Source: Sipunculus nudus (Eukaryota; Annelida; Sipuncula; Golfingiida; Sipunculidae). Taken from it: a stretch of 64,000 nt of DNA. The stretch lies in the NCBI GenBank assembly GCA_026874595.1, contig CM049320.1, forward strand, positions 9,863,464-9,927,463. The letters run 5' to 3'. A program made the translations under genes and the position numbers. This document shows positions 34,936-47,820 of this stretch, piece by piece (position 1 is the first letter of the stretch; each line of letters opens with the position of its first letter). The notes under the pieces are model-generated. The model was given only the letters and a program-made list of their open reading frames with translations, searched no databases and was not told the DNA's origin.

Positions 34936-35912
34936 CTAACAGCAAGTGCAAATCCATTTGGTACGAACTCTGGTTACAATCATTTTATTATTACAATTAA
35001 CAAATATCACAAAAATATGTACGATTTCCTTTTTATGTGCAACTTTAAACAAATGACCTATGAAGATGGGACGAAGCACTGTTTTATTTAGTCCTTCGTC
35101 TTTCTAAAATAATCCTTGCTTAAATTGGTTATGAATAATACATCATAACTGAAGATGAATCCCCTACGTTTCCCAAGGAAGTCATGTATGAAAATAACTT
35201 TTAATATTTATTCCGTAAATCATTTAATTTCCCCTATTGCGGCCTAATAAATTTCCCATGTGGCTCCATTGAGAAATGTATGTCCAGTACTGTTTTAGTG
35301 CATGAGTTTATTTGTGCGAATAGGCGTAAACCCTGCATAAATGTCTATGCTGTATTTTAATTGGATTCTAGGAATTTAATTACGTCGTCTCTGTTACCAT
35401 AGCAAATAAATCCAGGTGTGTTTTACAGAGGTTTGATACCTTTGTTCCGTCTAGCTGGTGGTTGGGTTCCGACCACAAACTTATGGATGAATAGAACACC
35501 ACCGTCAGTATGTTTAAACAAAGGTATCAAACAACTATTAAAATCACTCATGTATACAGGTAGCATGGCAATTAAAATCTTATAATGATTCAGTAGTAGT
35601 TTATCTGCCGGTAAGTGAGTCTTATCAGACAATTTTTGTTAACTGGCAAAGTGATTTGTCTCGTTGCTGTTTGTAGGGTGCACATAATATGAATTTGTTC
35701 GTTCAAATAATTTTGGTCAGATTTGAATATATGAGCACCACAACATTGGTATATTCCAACATAAAAGTACACATCCTCTAAAACAAAGAAACCTTATATC
35801 TCTATGAGCGATAGCGACGTCTGCAATTTTAATACAACTTGCCTAATTCTCTAAATTTATAAAATGAAGGAATATTTAAAATGCTCTTTAGAAAACCTCT
35901 GATCCTGTTAAA
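34936..35912. other. Inner end of left arm
   Basis: Mirror of 37,169-38,130 and homologous to 56,900-57,830. Small open frames (35,590-35,772 minus and its mirror 37,309-37,491 plus) are identical in both arms, but they lack protein motifs and are altered in the third copy. No gene assigned. Confidence 0.5.
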
Positions 35913-37168
35913 AACATTCACAAACATGTTCTAAACACGACCGGATTTTAAATTTAAGTACCTTTATTGTAATTCATTACCTTAACTTGTTCAAAGCTCA
36001 GGCCCACAATTCGTTGTCGAAATATGCTCAAGTTATTATCAAAATTCTATTAAAAACTATTATCACATAATAAAAAAAAAAACGGCAAAAGGGCTGTTGC
36101 ATCCCCTGTCTTGTAACTCGTCCGCCTATGCTTACTACACCGCCAAGTTGTTAAGCTGTGAGATCAGCTTGTTGGAATGATCCCATTGAAATGTTAACCC
36201 CTCTAGAAACTGAAACTTATTTATCGCAAGGTAAGGACAAGGTCCGTGAACGATCCTTGCATCCTAGCTCTGTCTACAGAGACCGATATGCTCCAGGAAC
36301 AGCTCTATGCTGATTGGTTAGTTTCCCCATAGACCTTGTTATGTGTCAAACTATATTTGATCCAATTATTGACTTATTCGTGTGTTTTCCGGACATGACC
36401 GTATCCCTGTTACATAACACTATCTTACCTCAAACGTTGGGATTTTTACCGAAGTTGTTTTATACGATGTACCATTTTATAACATTATCTCGTGAAGTTT
36501 GTTTCTGATAGCTGTTCTAATAGCTGTTTGGTGTCATTTTTTACCCATTCTGGGAGAGAAACTAACATTGTTATTGACGGGAGTTGTTTTCACGTGAGAT
36601 CTTTCAGACGAACCTGTTTCGTATATCGAATAACATTGCTAATTTGTGACAACTCTATAAATGTGCAGGCGAATAAAAAGATGAACAATGACACATTCAA
36701 TCAAGTTTGTTGATTTGTTTGTTAGAAGTTTTATGAAGTTTATATAGGAAATATATTTGAAGGTACAACTTTCGCGTTTTTATTCAAAGGATTCGTTACA
36801 ATTGTTTATTACGGCATTTCTTATTCATGGTAAATAGGGAGTCTTTTTTCTTCTAGAATATAACCATGGCACTGTGTAAACAGGAACACAGGACTGTTTA
36901 TTAGAGTTCTGGCGGAGGTATGTAATCCCCGACTACATATCTAGTTAACCATGGAATCGTTATATGGGCATTTTAGACCGGATTTGAAAATATATGAAAT
37001 AAATACCACGGGTGTGCATCACTTCAATCTGTTAATTTTAGCTGAATATAAAAGTTTACATCAAGGGTATACAATAGGGGGAGTACTTACCATCCAGTGG
37101 CGTCAATTTATCTTCCAGGGTGGGAGATGACTTGCACACACACACACCACAATATGTATATACATGTG
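35913..37168. repeat. Palindrome spacer (~1.26 kb)
   Basis: Unpaired centre between the arms. A reverse-complement copy lies at about 55,605-56,900 immediately before the third arm, so the spacer belongs to the original unit and the right arm is the part copied without it. The right end has a (CA)n run (about 37,135-37,149). The stretch about 36,860-37,010 belongs to the ~330-bp junction repeat (GATTCCATGGTTAACTAGAT on the other strand). Open frames at 36,314-36,713 show no family. Confidence 0.85.
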
Positions 37169-38159
37169 TTTAACAGGATCAGAGGTTTCCTAAAGAGCAT
37201 TTTAAATATTCCTTCATTTTATAAATATAGAGAATTAGGCAAGTTGTATTAAAATTGCAGACGTCGCTATCGCTCATAGAGATATAAGGTTTCTTTGTTT
37301 TAGAGGATGTGTACTTTTATGTTGGAATATACCAATGTTGTGGTGCTCATATATTCAAATCTGACCAAAATTATTTGAACGAACAAATTCATATTATGTG
37401 CACCCTACAAACAGCAACGAGACAAATCACTTTGCCAGTTAACAAAAATTGTCTGATAAGACTCACTTACCGGCAGATAAACTACTACTGAATCATTATA
37501 AGATTTTAATTGCCATGCTACCTGTATACATGAGTGATTTTAATAGTTGTTTGATACCTTTGTTTAAACATACTGACGGTGGTGTTCTATTCATCCATAA
37601 GTTTGTGGTCGGAACCCAACCACCAGCTAGACGGAACAAAAGTATCAAACCTCTATAAAACTCACCTGGATTTATTTGCCATGGTAACAGAGACGACGTA
37701 ATTAAATTCCTAGAATCCAATTAAAGTACAGCATAGACATTTATGCAGGGTTTACGCCTATTCGCACAAATAAACTCATGCACTAAAACAGTACTGGACA
37801 TACATTTCTCAATGGAGCCACATGGGAAATTTGTTAGGCCGCAGTAGGGGAAATTAATAGATTTACGGAATAAATATTAAAAGTTATTTTCATACATGAC
37901 TTCCTTGGGAAACGTAGGGGATTCATCTTCAGTTATGATGTATTATTCATAACCAATTTAAGCAAGGATCATTTTAGAAAGACGAAGGACTAAATAAAAC
38001 AGTGCTTCGTCCCATCTTCATAGGTCATTTGTTTAAAGTTGCACATAAAAAGGAAATCGTACATATTTTTGTGATATTTGTTAATTGTAATAATAAAATG
38101 ATTGTAACCAGAGTTCGTACCAAATGGATTTGCACTTGCTGTTAGATTTTGCACAGGTC

Positions 38160-38312
38160 CATTGCATTTAAAAGAAGCAATGCAGCGATCTAAAAAAACA
38201 GCATTTGCTTTCAAATGCCTGATGTAGTGCATTTGCATTTTGGAAAAAAATGCTTTGCATGCATTTGCATTTGCATTTGGTAAAAAAATGCTTGGCATTT
38301 GCATTTGCATTT
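38160..38312 (-). repeat. Cluster of ATGCAAAT octamers, right arm
   Basis: Complement of the left-arm cluster: ATTTGCAT occurs five times between about 38,228 and 38,312. Confidence 0.65.
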
Positions 38313-38454
38313 AAAGTATGAGTGAAATATCATATACAAATATTCTTAATAAATAAAAGCGATGGTGCTTTTGATATTCAGTCAAAACCAAGTTCAGCAT
38401 CAGAATACATGTGTGATTTTTTAGTGTATTCCCTAAAAGTACTTTTTTTTCCGA

Positions 38455-38944
38455 TATTTATTTACTCCCCTGTATTAGTTGAAGGTTGGAATAAATAAAT
38501 AAAAATTAAAACACATTTATGTAAATGTATACACATCTTGTTTGATGTCAACTTAGCAAAACTTGCCTCCTGAACTTAATTGCCACTTAGGCAGGTATAT
38601 TGGGTTTGCACACTGGGGCAAGCAAAGCTAGCGTGGTGGCACTGGCAGGTGTGTTTAGACTTGGCTCGGGGTTGAGCTTATCTGTTCATTAAAAGTAAGG
38701 TAAGCTATTCTATATACCAGCAGTAAGGATTTTCTCTACAGCTAAAAAATCATCCCACCAAAAAAGTTGGAGACTCAGAAAAAAGTTGGAGTCACTCATG
38801 TACATCAAGTGTAATTCTGATTTGTGAAATGTATGCTTCCCTTGCAGTAATGATAAAAAAATGATAAAGTTTATTGTGACCTAAACATACTTATGTCCAA
38901 AATTTTATGCAATGTTTAAAAAAAATGGATCATTTAATTTTGGT

Positions 38945-39000
<56 letters not shown>

Positions 39001-39840
39001 TCGCGCCTACTGTTTGAAAAATGTGACGCACGACGAAACATAAATCATTTTTCATCGTGATCATAAAGAATCCCAATATAAATCATATACGCAATTATTC
39101 TTATTCCCCGCTATTACTGAAAGATCGTAACAACCTCCATACAAACAAGTCATGTGTCATTTGTGCCGGTATAAGGACAGGGCAGCTCTGTAAAACAATG
39201 TAGTTTTTCAATTGTTAAGAATTTTGCTTTGTCTGGGGCTCCAGTGGGTATGATGTAATATTGATATTTGGGGTCAAACCTCTCATGTAACATTAAATTA
39301 TGTGGAAAATAAAAAATGCTTTTATAGCTCAGCTGACTGAAAGTCATCTGAGCTATAGCAATCACTCTGTTATCCGTCGTCAGTCTGTCTGTTTGTCTGT
39401 TTTCATGTCTGTCTGTCCGATAACCATGTACAAATCCCTCCAGATCCCTCAGGAAGTTTACCCCTCACCCGAAAAATTAATAAATACACACTATTTGCCA
39501 GATTCCTCAGGAACGGCTTGAAGGATTATCATAAAATACGGTGTACTTAAGGGTCTTGATGAACCTTAGCTACTGGGCATGGATGGTGGCGCCACCTGCA
39601 TTCTCTTAAATTTTATTAATTTTTACCCGTATTTTTTAGAACACTAAGTCTGTCAACAAGGCACAAAGCGTACTCGTAAAAGCTAGAATCATAAACCTCT
39701 GCATCCTGAGAGTTCCTTAATGTTCTAAAAATATGAAATTATGTCACTGTGAACTTTATTCTCCAAGTTACGGGGATGACGGAGCATCCCGGAAATAATG
39801 AAAATTACACACAAATTGCTAGATTCCTCAGGAAAGGCTA
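38455..39840 (+). repeat. Repeat X, right arm, with (TA)n core
   Basis: Mirror of 33,246-34,635. (TA)n at 38,949-38,997. GAAAGTCATCTGAGCTATAG at about 39,338-39,357 and GGTGGCGCCACC at about 39,586. Confidence 0.65.
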
Positions 39841-40508
39841 GAACACATTGTCAACATGTCATTCAGCTGAGTGTCATGTCCGATGGGTCACTCGTTTTTC
39901 ATATGAGGTAAGTAATAAAATGTGGAACAAAATAAATTGTGACAGACAAATATCATTTAATTCTAAATGAAACGTGCAGCTGGACGGGCGATGGTGTTCG
40001 CAATGTATTAGTCAAGAATGCGGTCTTTATTTACCTTAGTAATCTTGCATATCGAGTGATAATGTTACTTTCCAAAATATTTTCAACTGGGTAAGATTAC
40101 TCATAGGTTATTTGACAAGAGATCATGATCTCGGCTCAAAGACTTTATTACTAGCTGTGAATTCTCGACTCAATTCGAAGGAATTGGACTGACAGGGCTT
40201 ACTCAGCCCTAACGGCAGTCATCCGGGAACTGCACTACAATGGACGTCAAGCATTGCATCGAATGTGTGTGTCTATGTGGTCATAAATGCAGGGACACTT
40301 ACTAAAGACTGAGTAAAAATGGATTTTTTTTCTCTTGAATTGGTGGGGGAAGTTATAAAGTACATTACCTTTCCAACGCTTGGTTTGGTTGATTGTACTT
40401 GTAGGCCATGAAGCTTAGTCAGAAATGGGGAAAAGATCGGTTTCCACACCCATAATTTAAGTGTGATTTTAGATATATAACTTTATTTCCACACTCTAGC
40501 TGCTCGGC
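39841..40508. other. Inner module up to the retrotransposon target site, right arm
   Basis: Mirror of 32,572-33,245. It ends with the target-site copy CACTCTAGCTGCTCGGC at 40,492-40,508. No gene. Confidence 0.55.
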
Positions 40509-42865
40509 AATACAACGCTATTAGTCGGAAGGTGAAATATGCAATCAAAGCCCAGAAAAAGGCAGAATGGTATAAGTTCACGAGTAGTATGGACCACAGA
40601 ATATCCGTGGGTGAATTCTGGCGAAAGGTCCACCAGTATACTGGCTCGCTGAACAAGCCATTGGTCGGAACGACTGACCTAATAGGCCCGATGGGTTCGG
40701 TGGCTAGTACGGAAAAGGACAAGGCTGACTTGTTCGCGGAGACGCTCCGGAACATACATCAGGTCCCGACGGGACCCCAGTTCGATGACCGAACACAGAA
40801 GGAGGTTGATCAGTATGTAAGGCAAGGCGAAAAAGAGTTTTACTAACCTCTGGCAAAGGTGGAGAGCTGCTACGCTCAAATAGCAGAGGATGAGCCGCTA
40901 TTGAGAGCGATCACAAAAGCGGAAGTCAGCAGGAAGTTCTGATCAAACTGCCGGAGGAAGGGCTGGAAGCGCTCACGATAGTGTTCAATGCGTGTCTAAA
41001 ACTGGGGTACTTCCCGAGGGCATGGAAAAGAGCTAGCGTGATCATGATCCCGAAGCCGGGAAAAGATCGCTCGCTACCGAAAAGCTACCGACCCATCAGT
41101 CTACTGCCAATTCTAGGAAAAGTGCTGGAACGGATAATAGCTGGCAGGATCAGTGGACACCTGGAGAAAGCGGGGTACTTTAACCCGAATCAGAGCGGGT
41201 TCCGTGAAGGCAGGTCAACGAATGACCAACTATTCAGGCTGACACAGGCGGTAGGGCAATGCCTGCAGCGATCTTGTGATACTATAGGTGTATTCCTAGA
41301 CGTCGAGAAAGCCTTCGACGCAGTATGGCGGGATGGTCTGAGGTACAAAATCGCAAAGCAGGCTAAACTGTCGGCCCGCATCGTGAGGATCCTCTCATCC
41401 TTCCTAAGAGATAGGAAGCTATGGGTCAGAGTAGGTGACGCTAAGTCGCACGAGATCGAACCTGCTGCTGGCACACCACAGGGCTCAGCTCTCAGCCCGC
41501 TGCTCTACGTTATATACGTCAACGACATGCCTAGCCTGTCCGAGAAAGGGAGAGTCCGCACGGGGGCGACGAGCCAATTTGCGGATGATACTGCGCTATG
41601 GACACATAGCAAGAGAGCAGTACCCAGGCTACAGGCAGGTCTAGATGAAGTGACCAAGTGGTGCGCCAGATGGCGGGTAAGAGTCAATGCGACAAAAACG
41701 CAGGCTTGCAAGTTCGGTAGGCACCTGAAAGGCAGTAAGGCCAGCAAAGCGCCAGAACTGAAATTGGCCGGGGAACCAATTCAATTCACAGACCAGGTAA
41801 AATTCCTTGGGCTGACGGTTGATAAGAGACTCACATGGGCGGCTCATATAAGGGATATCGAACAGAGGGTCAAAGCGAGACTAAACTGCTTAAGAGTGCT
41901 AAAAGCAGGGACAGGGGGCATGTCAACCCAAAGTTTGATATATCTTTATAAAGCCTGGATCAGACCGGTTATGATGTACGGCTGCATAGCCCTGATCTCA
42001 GCCAAAGAGCACCACATTAAGACACTTCAACGGCTTCAAAACAGAGCCTTAAGGACGGCCTTGAGACTCCCGCCCCGAACCCGAGTATCTGTGCTTCACG
42101 AGAAGGCAGAAATAGAATATGTGAAAGACCACATTCTAAGGTTGAGCAAAGGCTATGTCGAAAAGGTGAAGCAAGAGAAGTTCTATAAAGACCTCAAAAT
42201 GAGGCTCGACTGGCAAAAAATCAGTGGCAAACGGAACCCCAGTATCATCACCCCACTAGAGAAAGTGGGGGAGGGGTAGAAAGGCTCCGGGCTCTGCAGC
42301 GCCCGACTGCAAAAGTAAAATACGGGCCGTCCATCGGATGAGGACGTAAAATGGCGGTCCCGTGTCCAGAAGGAGATGGGCACGTAAAAGACCCCATACT
42401 GTTTTTCGATAGAAGAGTAGGCCAGCCTGTTGCCGGCAGTATGGAACCAGGCCCTAAAGAGCCAGCCGTTTGGTGGATAAAAGTTGAGGGGATCCCGAAA
42501 GGATCAGAGACAAGGCTCCGAGACGTAAAAACCAGGGGTCCGGTCGGGACCAGCAAAGGCTCCCGAAAAGGCTCCGATCGAACGAACACGGTACCTGGTC
42601 GAAAGGGACAAGGCTCAGGGCAGGACTCAAGGTAGTCCAGGGGTAGGCCGGTGACGCTCGGACATTACTGGCTGGTTGCTAGGCTCAGGCTCCCGGGTTT
42701 ACTTGGGGGATTCCCCGGTGGTGGGTGGTCAGCGAGGGCGGACCGGACCTGGCTGGCTGGCGTGTCAGTTCTGGCGACCTCAGTGCAAAGAGGGGGGTAC
42801 CCGAAGAGGCAAAAACTGCGGCGTAAAAACCCTAGTTATTGCCTGAGCGGTGTAACGGACATGGT
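40509..42865 (+). mobile_element. Jockey-like non-LTR retrotransposon, 5'-truncated, right arm
   Basis: Same insertion as 30,131-32,571. Target duplications lie at 40,492-40,508 and 42,866-42,882 with one mismatch (CTAGATGCTC on the 3' side). The 5' end is truncated at the same base as in the left arm (AATACAACGC...), which proves one insertion event followed by duplication. The 3' UTR runs from 42,280 to 42,865 and ends GTGTAACGGACATGGT. Confidence 0.93.
40532..42279 (+). pseudogene. Reverse transcriptase ORF remnant, right-arm retrotransposon copy
   Basis: A linker frame (40,532-40,846) ends at the TAA shared with the left copy. A 55-bp deletion at about 40,936 then shifts the frame. From 40,981 a continuous 432-codon frame covers most of the RT: SYRPISLLPILGKVLERII (residues 35-53), catalytic FLDVEKAFD (Asp107), GTPQGS (164-169), FADDTALW (200-207) and the distal RPVMMYGCIALIS region, to a stop at 42,277-42,279. 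There is no endonuclease and no RNase H domain. The copy is the better preserved of the two but still broken upstream of the fingers. Confidence 0.88.
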
Positions 42866-42882
42866 CACTCTAGATGCTCGGC

Positions 42883-43504
42883 GGACTATATCTTATGTCA
42901 GACGGGAAAGGACCCTGGATACTCATTAAAACAAGACTCGTGTTTGAGAAAGTGCTACTAGGGCCTGAGAGTCAGGATCGTAGCCTCAGCTGAACAGCCG
43001 TCAGAAGGTGCGGATCAAACTGAATAAACCTAGAAAAAACACTCGGAGAGCTCATACCTTCGCCAAAGTAGCTCTTTACACCATATGGCATTGTCGCTAA
43101 TGTGTGATAAATACAGCAAAACTATCACCGAAAGTTATAGCATACTGACACTGAGCGCCACCTCGTGGCAACAAACTTAACAAGGCACCTCAGCAAGCTG
43201 ATGTGGCATTGTTTTAAAATCTAAATACAGCATTTTTTTTGGTTAAATCTTGGATTCACATGGTGATCCGGTTGGACACATTTGCAAAACACCCGGTTAT
43301 ATAGTGAAATACTAAAAGACTAATGTTTCAACTGTTTCTTATACTGGATCGGAAACTGGCCAATGTCATGTCAAGCAATTTTATTTCTGTCAGGATCAGT
43401 ACTGGCTCTTACGAAACGGATCCAGTAGGGAAAGGCGGACCCCGATCCCCTTTTTCAGCCCCTGCGGGTTTCAGACCAATTTTTGCGCCTGGAAAGGTGA
43501 CCAT
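42883..43504. other. Inner module between retrotransposon and minisatellite, right arm
   Basis: Mirror of 29,490-30,113. Contains the conserved MFQLFLILDRK short frame at 43,323, here on plus. No gene. Confidence 0.5.
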
Positions 43505-43790
43505 GCACCAGATGTTAGAGATGGCCGCCACCAGATGTCAGAAAAGTACAACAGGCGGCATCCAGATGTCAGAGAAGTACAACAGACCGCCACCAGATGT
43601 AAGAGAAGTACAACAGGCCGCCACCAGATGTAAGAAAAGTACAACAGTCAGCCACCAGATGTCAGAGAAGTAAAACAGACCGCCACCAGATGTCAGAGAA
43701 GTACAACAGGCCGCCACCAGATGTCAGAGAAGTACAACAGGCGGCACCCAGATGTCAGAGAAGTACAGCATGCAGCCACCATATTGTAGG
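43505..43790 (+). repeat. 31-bp minisatellite, about 9 units (inner module, right arm)
   Basis: Mirror of 29,215-29,485, with the same order of variant units; two units read GATGTAAGA instead of GATGTCAGA. Confidence 0.95.
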
Positions 43791-44129
43791 GTTTTCCCAC
43801 AGGTAATAAAATACAACACAGGAATTTAAGTTTAACATCACCAATAGATCAAACGTACACCTGTCCGAATTTAGAATGCTTATTACTCACATGCAAAAAC
43901 AGAATATACTGTCAGTCAGTGCATAGGGTGTACGCTTTACTACAGGTACGGAGGGTATGCTTCGGGTATACGCTTTACTAAAGATTTGAAGCGTGGCCGG
44001 TTACTCTCTTCACCATTGGCTTCACAGGCTCCATTTCTTAAACATACGTAGGGACCCCAGCTACTCCCTCAGCTACTTCCTGCGGGCCCTGGAGGACTGA
44101 CCCCCAGGCCCGCTAACTCGAGACCGAAT

Positions 44130-44565
44130 CTTATGCCCTTCCTCTCAACTGGCCGTGATTCATTATCCGGGCATAATGGGCGAGTCCACTTATAGTGTGG
44201 GGGTGAGGGGTTATCTATTAAGAGGATATGGAATATCCTACAGTTCCTCCCCGGTTAACGAAAAATAAGAATTTTTTTTTGTCTGTGTATTTTTCTAACA
44301 GGATATTCCATTACCTTAACAATTACAATGAATTTGGATGGAAAATGCACTGGAACCTTTGGGTGAAAAACAACCCGGCCGGACAGATAATATTACCAGG
44401 AAAAAACCAAAAAAATTCTTTTTATCTGACAGTATTTATTATACAAAGCAATTAATGTCTTATGCCCTTCCCATCAACTGGCCGTGATTCATTATCCGGG
44501 CATTAATGGGCGAGTCCACTTATAGTGTGGGGGTGAGGGGTTATTTATTAAGAGTATATGGAATA
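44130..44565 (-). repeat. Direct-repeat doublet, inner module of right arm
   Basis: Mirror of 28,432-28,863; segments at about 44,130-44,236 and 44,459-44,565. Confidence 0.7.
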
Positions 44566-44879
44566 TCGTACAATATGTCAGCGAAGTAGAACAGGCATCT
44601 ACTGGATATCAACGTGAACGAGCCACCACAATATGCCAGAGAAGTACAATGAGCCAAATAACTAAATCTACACAGGTTTCAGTTATAGGTTGGAAAATAC
44701 ACAAGACGTGGCAATGTTCATTATTTTCCTAATAACTATAACAACATTTCATTATCACATCAACTAACCAAAAAAAAAATACTGTTGTCGTCAAGATTTC
44801 ATCAGAAACTAAACCCAAAGTGAGTAGTTAGTTTCAAAACGTCCAGACGGAATCATTAAGACACCCTACTCAATGTACC

Positions 44880-44895
44880 CAAGATTGCTGTTAGA
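44880..44895. other. Junction of the tandem module duplication, right arm
   Basis: ACCCAAGAT is joined directly to TGCTGTTAGATTTTGC. In the undivided flanks ACCCAAGAT is followed by CTTTAAC (48,132 and 60,501), and TGCTGTTAG is preceded by ATTTGCACT or similar (38,130). This is therefore the breakpoint where one module end was fused to the start of the next. The same join occurs, complemented, near 28,107 in the left arm and is absent in the third copy. Confidence 0.85.
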
Positions 44896-46569
44896 TTTTG
44901 CACAGGTCCATTGCATTTAAAAGAAGCAATGCAGCGATCTAAACAAAACTGCATTTGTTTACAAATGCCTGATGTAGTGCATTTGCATTTTGAAAAAAAA
45001 TGCTTTGCATTTGCATCTGCATTTAAAGTATGAGTGAAATATCATATACAAATATTCTTAATAAATAAAAGCGATGGTGCTTTTGATATTCAGTCAAAAT
45101 CAGGTTCAGCATCAGAATACATGTGTGTTTTTTAGTGTATCCCCCCAAAATTTTTTTTTCCCGACATTTTCCGTATTTTTCTGAAAGGCTTTTTATTAAA
45201 GTTGGGGTGCTTTTTGGTCTTGGTGAACTTAAGCTAATATTAAGCTAATATGCATGAATGATAATGCCAACTACATTTTCTTAATTAGTTGTATGTGCTA
45301 GAACACATTGTCAACATGTCATTCAGCTGAGCGTCATGTCCGATGGGTCAATCGTTTTTCATATGAGGTTAGTAATATAATGTAGAACAAAATAAATTGT
45401 GATAGACAAATATCATTTAATTCTAAATGAAACGTGCAGCTGGACGGACGATGGTGTTCGCAATACATAGTTATGAATGCGGTTTTTATTTACCTTAGTA
45501 ATCTTACATATCGAATGATAATGTTACTTTCCAAAATATTTTTATCTGGGTAAGATAGGTTATTTGACAAGAGATCATGGTCTCGGCTCAAAGACTTTAT
45601 TACTAGCTGTGAATTCTCGACTCAATTCGCAGGAATTGGACTGACAGGGCTTGCTCAGCCTTAACGGCAGTCATCCGGGAACTGCACTACAATGGACGTC
45701 AAGCATGGCATCGAATGTGTGTGTATATGTGGTCATAAATGCAGGAACGCTTACTAAATACTGAGTAAAAATGGATTTTTTTCTCTCGAATTGGTGGGGG
45801 AAGTTATAAAGTACATTAACATCCAACGGTTGGTTTGGTTGATTGTACTTGTAGGCCATGAAGCTTTGTCAGAAATGGGGAAAAGATCGGTTTCCACACC
45901 CATAATTTAAGTGTGATTTTAGATATATAACTTTATTTCCACACTCTAGCTGCTCGGCGGACTATGTCTTATGTCAGACGGGAAAGGACCCTGGATACTC
46001 ATTAAAACAAGACTCGTGTTTGAGTAAGTGCTACTAGGGCCTGAGAGTCAGGATCGTAGCCTCAGCTGAACAGCCGTTCGAAGGTGCGGAACAAACTTAG
46101 TAAACCTAGAAGGGGCACTCACAGAGCTCATACCTCCGCCAAAGTAGCTCTTTCCACCATATGGCATTGTCGCTAATGTGTGATAAATACAGCAAAACTA
46201 TCACTGAAAGTTATAGCATACTGACACTGAGCGCCACCTCGTGGCAACAAACTTAACAAGGCACCTCAGCAACCTGATGTGGCATTGTTTTAAAATTTAA
46301 ATACAGCATTTTTTTTTAAATCTTTGATTCTCATGGTAATCCGGTTGGACATATTTGCAAAACACGCGGTTATATAGTGAAATACTAAAAGACTAATGTT
46401 TCCACTGTTTCTTATACTGGATCGGAAACTGGCCAATGTCATGTCAAGCAAATTTATTTCTGTCAGGATCAGTACTGGCTCTAAAGAAACGGATCCAGTA
46501 GGGGAAGACGGACCCCGACCCCCCTTTTTCAGCCATTGCCGGTTTCAGACCAATTTTTGCGCCTGGAAA
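44896..46569. other. Outer module, right arm, up to the minisatellite
   Basis: Mirror of 26,426-28,106. It includes the empty retrotransposon site at 45,942-45,958 (CACTCTAGCTGCTCGGC followed by GGACTATG). No gene. Confidence 0.55.
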
Positions 46570-47045
46570 GGTGACCACCAGATGTTGGAGATGTACAACA
46601 GGCCGCCACCAGATGTCAGAAAAGTACAACAGGCGGCATCCAGATGTCAGAGAAGTACAACAGACCGCCACCAGATGTCAGAGAAGTACAACAGACCGCC
46701 ACCAGATGTCAGAGAAGTACAACACGCCGCCACCAGATGTCAGAGCAGTACAACAGTCAGCCACCACATGTCAGAGAAGTAAAACAGACCACCGCCAGAT
46801 GTCAGAGAAGTACAACAGACCGCCACCAGATGTCAGAGAATTACAACAGACCGCCACCAGATGTCAGAGAAGTACAACAGGCCGCCATCAGATGTCAGAG
46901 CAGTACAACAGTCAGCCACCAGATGTCAGAGAAGTAAAACAGACCACCACCAGATGTCAGAGAAATACAACAGGCCGGCACCAGATGTCAGAGAAGTACA
47001 ACCGGCGGCACCCAGATTTCAGAGAAGCACAGCATACAGCCACCA
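46570..47045 (+). repeat. 31-bp minisatellite, about 15 units (outer module, right arm)
   Basis: The longest array in the window. It is the counterpart of the interrupted left array, with blocks of units repeated again (for example the CAGTCAGCC-GTAAAACAG pair appears twice), which indicates expansion by unit-block duplication. Plus-strand frames are open throughout, the longest 160 codons. Confidence 0.95.
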
Positions 47046-47382
47046 TATTGTAGGGTTTTCCCACAGGTTATAGAATACAACACAGGGATTTAAGTTTAAC
47101 ATCACGAATAGACCTGTCCGAATTTAGAATGCTTATTACTCACATGCAAAAACAGAATATACTGTCAGTCAGTGCATAGGGTGTACGCTTTACAACAGAT
47201 ACGGAGGGTATGCTTCGGGTATACGCTTTACTAAAGATTTGAAGCGTGGCCGGTTACTCTCTTCACCATTGGCTTCACAGGCTCCATTTCTTAAACATAC
47301 GTAGGGACCCCAGCTACTCCCTCAGCTACTTCCTGCAGGCCCTGGAGGACTGACCCCCAGGCCCGCTAACTCGAGACCGAAT

Positions 47383-47820
47383 CTTATGCCCTTCCTCTCA
47401 ACTGGCCGTGATTCATTATCCGGGCATAATGGGCGAGCCCACTTATAGTGTGGGGGTGAGGGGTTATCTATTATGAGTATATGGAATATCCTACACTTCC
47501 TCCCGGTTAACGAAAAAAAAAGAAACTTTTTTTGTCTGTGTATTTTACTAACAGGATATTCCATTACCTTAACAATTACAAGTAATTTGGATGGAAAATG
47601 TACTGGAACCTTTGGGTGAAAAAAACCTGGCCGGACAGATAATATTACCAGGAAAAAAACCCGAAGATTTCTTTTGATCTGACAGTATTTATTATACAAA
47701 GCAATTAATGTCTTATACCCTTCTCCTCAACTGGCCGTGATTCATTATCCGGGCATTAATGGGCGAGCCCACTTATAGTGTGGGGGTGAGGGGTTATTTA
47801 TTAAGAGTATATGGAATATC
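47383..47820 (-). repeat. Direct-repeat doublet, outer module of right arm
   Basis: Segments at about 47,383-47,492 and 47,712-47,820. The inner edge of the second segment is where the left-arm deletion joins to the fucosyltransferase. Confidence 0.7.

Larger units (their letters stand above)
21581..35912 (-). repeat. Left arm of a ~31-kb palindrome
   Basis: Reverse complement of 37,169-52,746 apart from indels. The outer edge is set by TATAAGTGAACTACTTCTTTA at 21,581 matching the complement at about 52,727-52,746. The inner edge is GATCCTGTTA at 35,901-35,910 matching TAACAGGATC at 37,171-37,180. Differences private to this arm are a ~1.73-kb deletion at the fucosyltransferase 3' end, a ~455-bp insertion at 25,833-26,285 and several point lesions in the retrotransposon. 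The arm reads outward from the centre: ATGCAAAT block, repeat X, retrotransposon-bearing module, second module, fucosyltransferase. Confidence 0.93.

Noticed and set aside
35590-37658. Mirrored 60-74-codon frames beside the spacer as a small gene pair
   Set aside because: The identity simply reflects the palindrome. The third copy (57,084-57,374) changes the frame, and no family is visible.
25540-47045. 31-bp arrays as CRISPR repeats
   Set aside because: Units are contiguous with no spacers, and the genome is eukaryotic.
25504-47073. Open frames of 100-160 codons over the 31-bp arrays as protein-coding genes
   Set aside because: All three frames of one strand are open because the unit lacks stops there. 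No start, splice or non-repeat domain supports a protein, and unit changes ignore codon structure.
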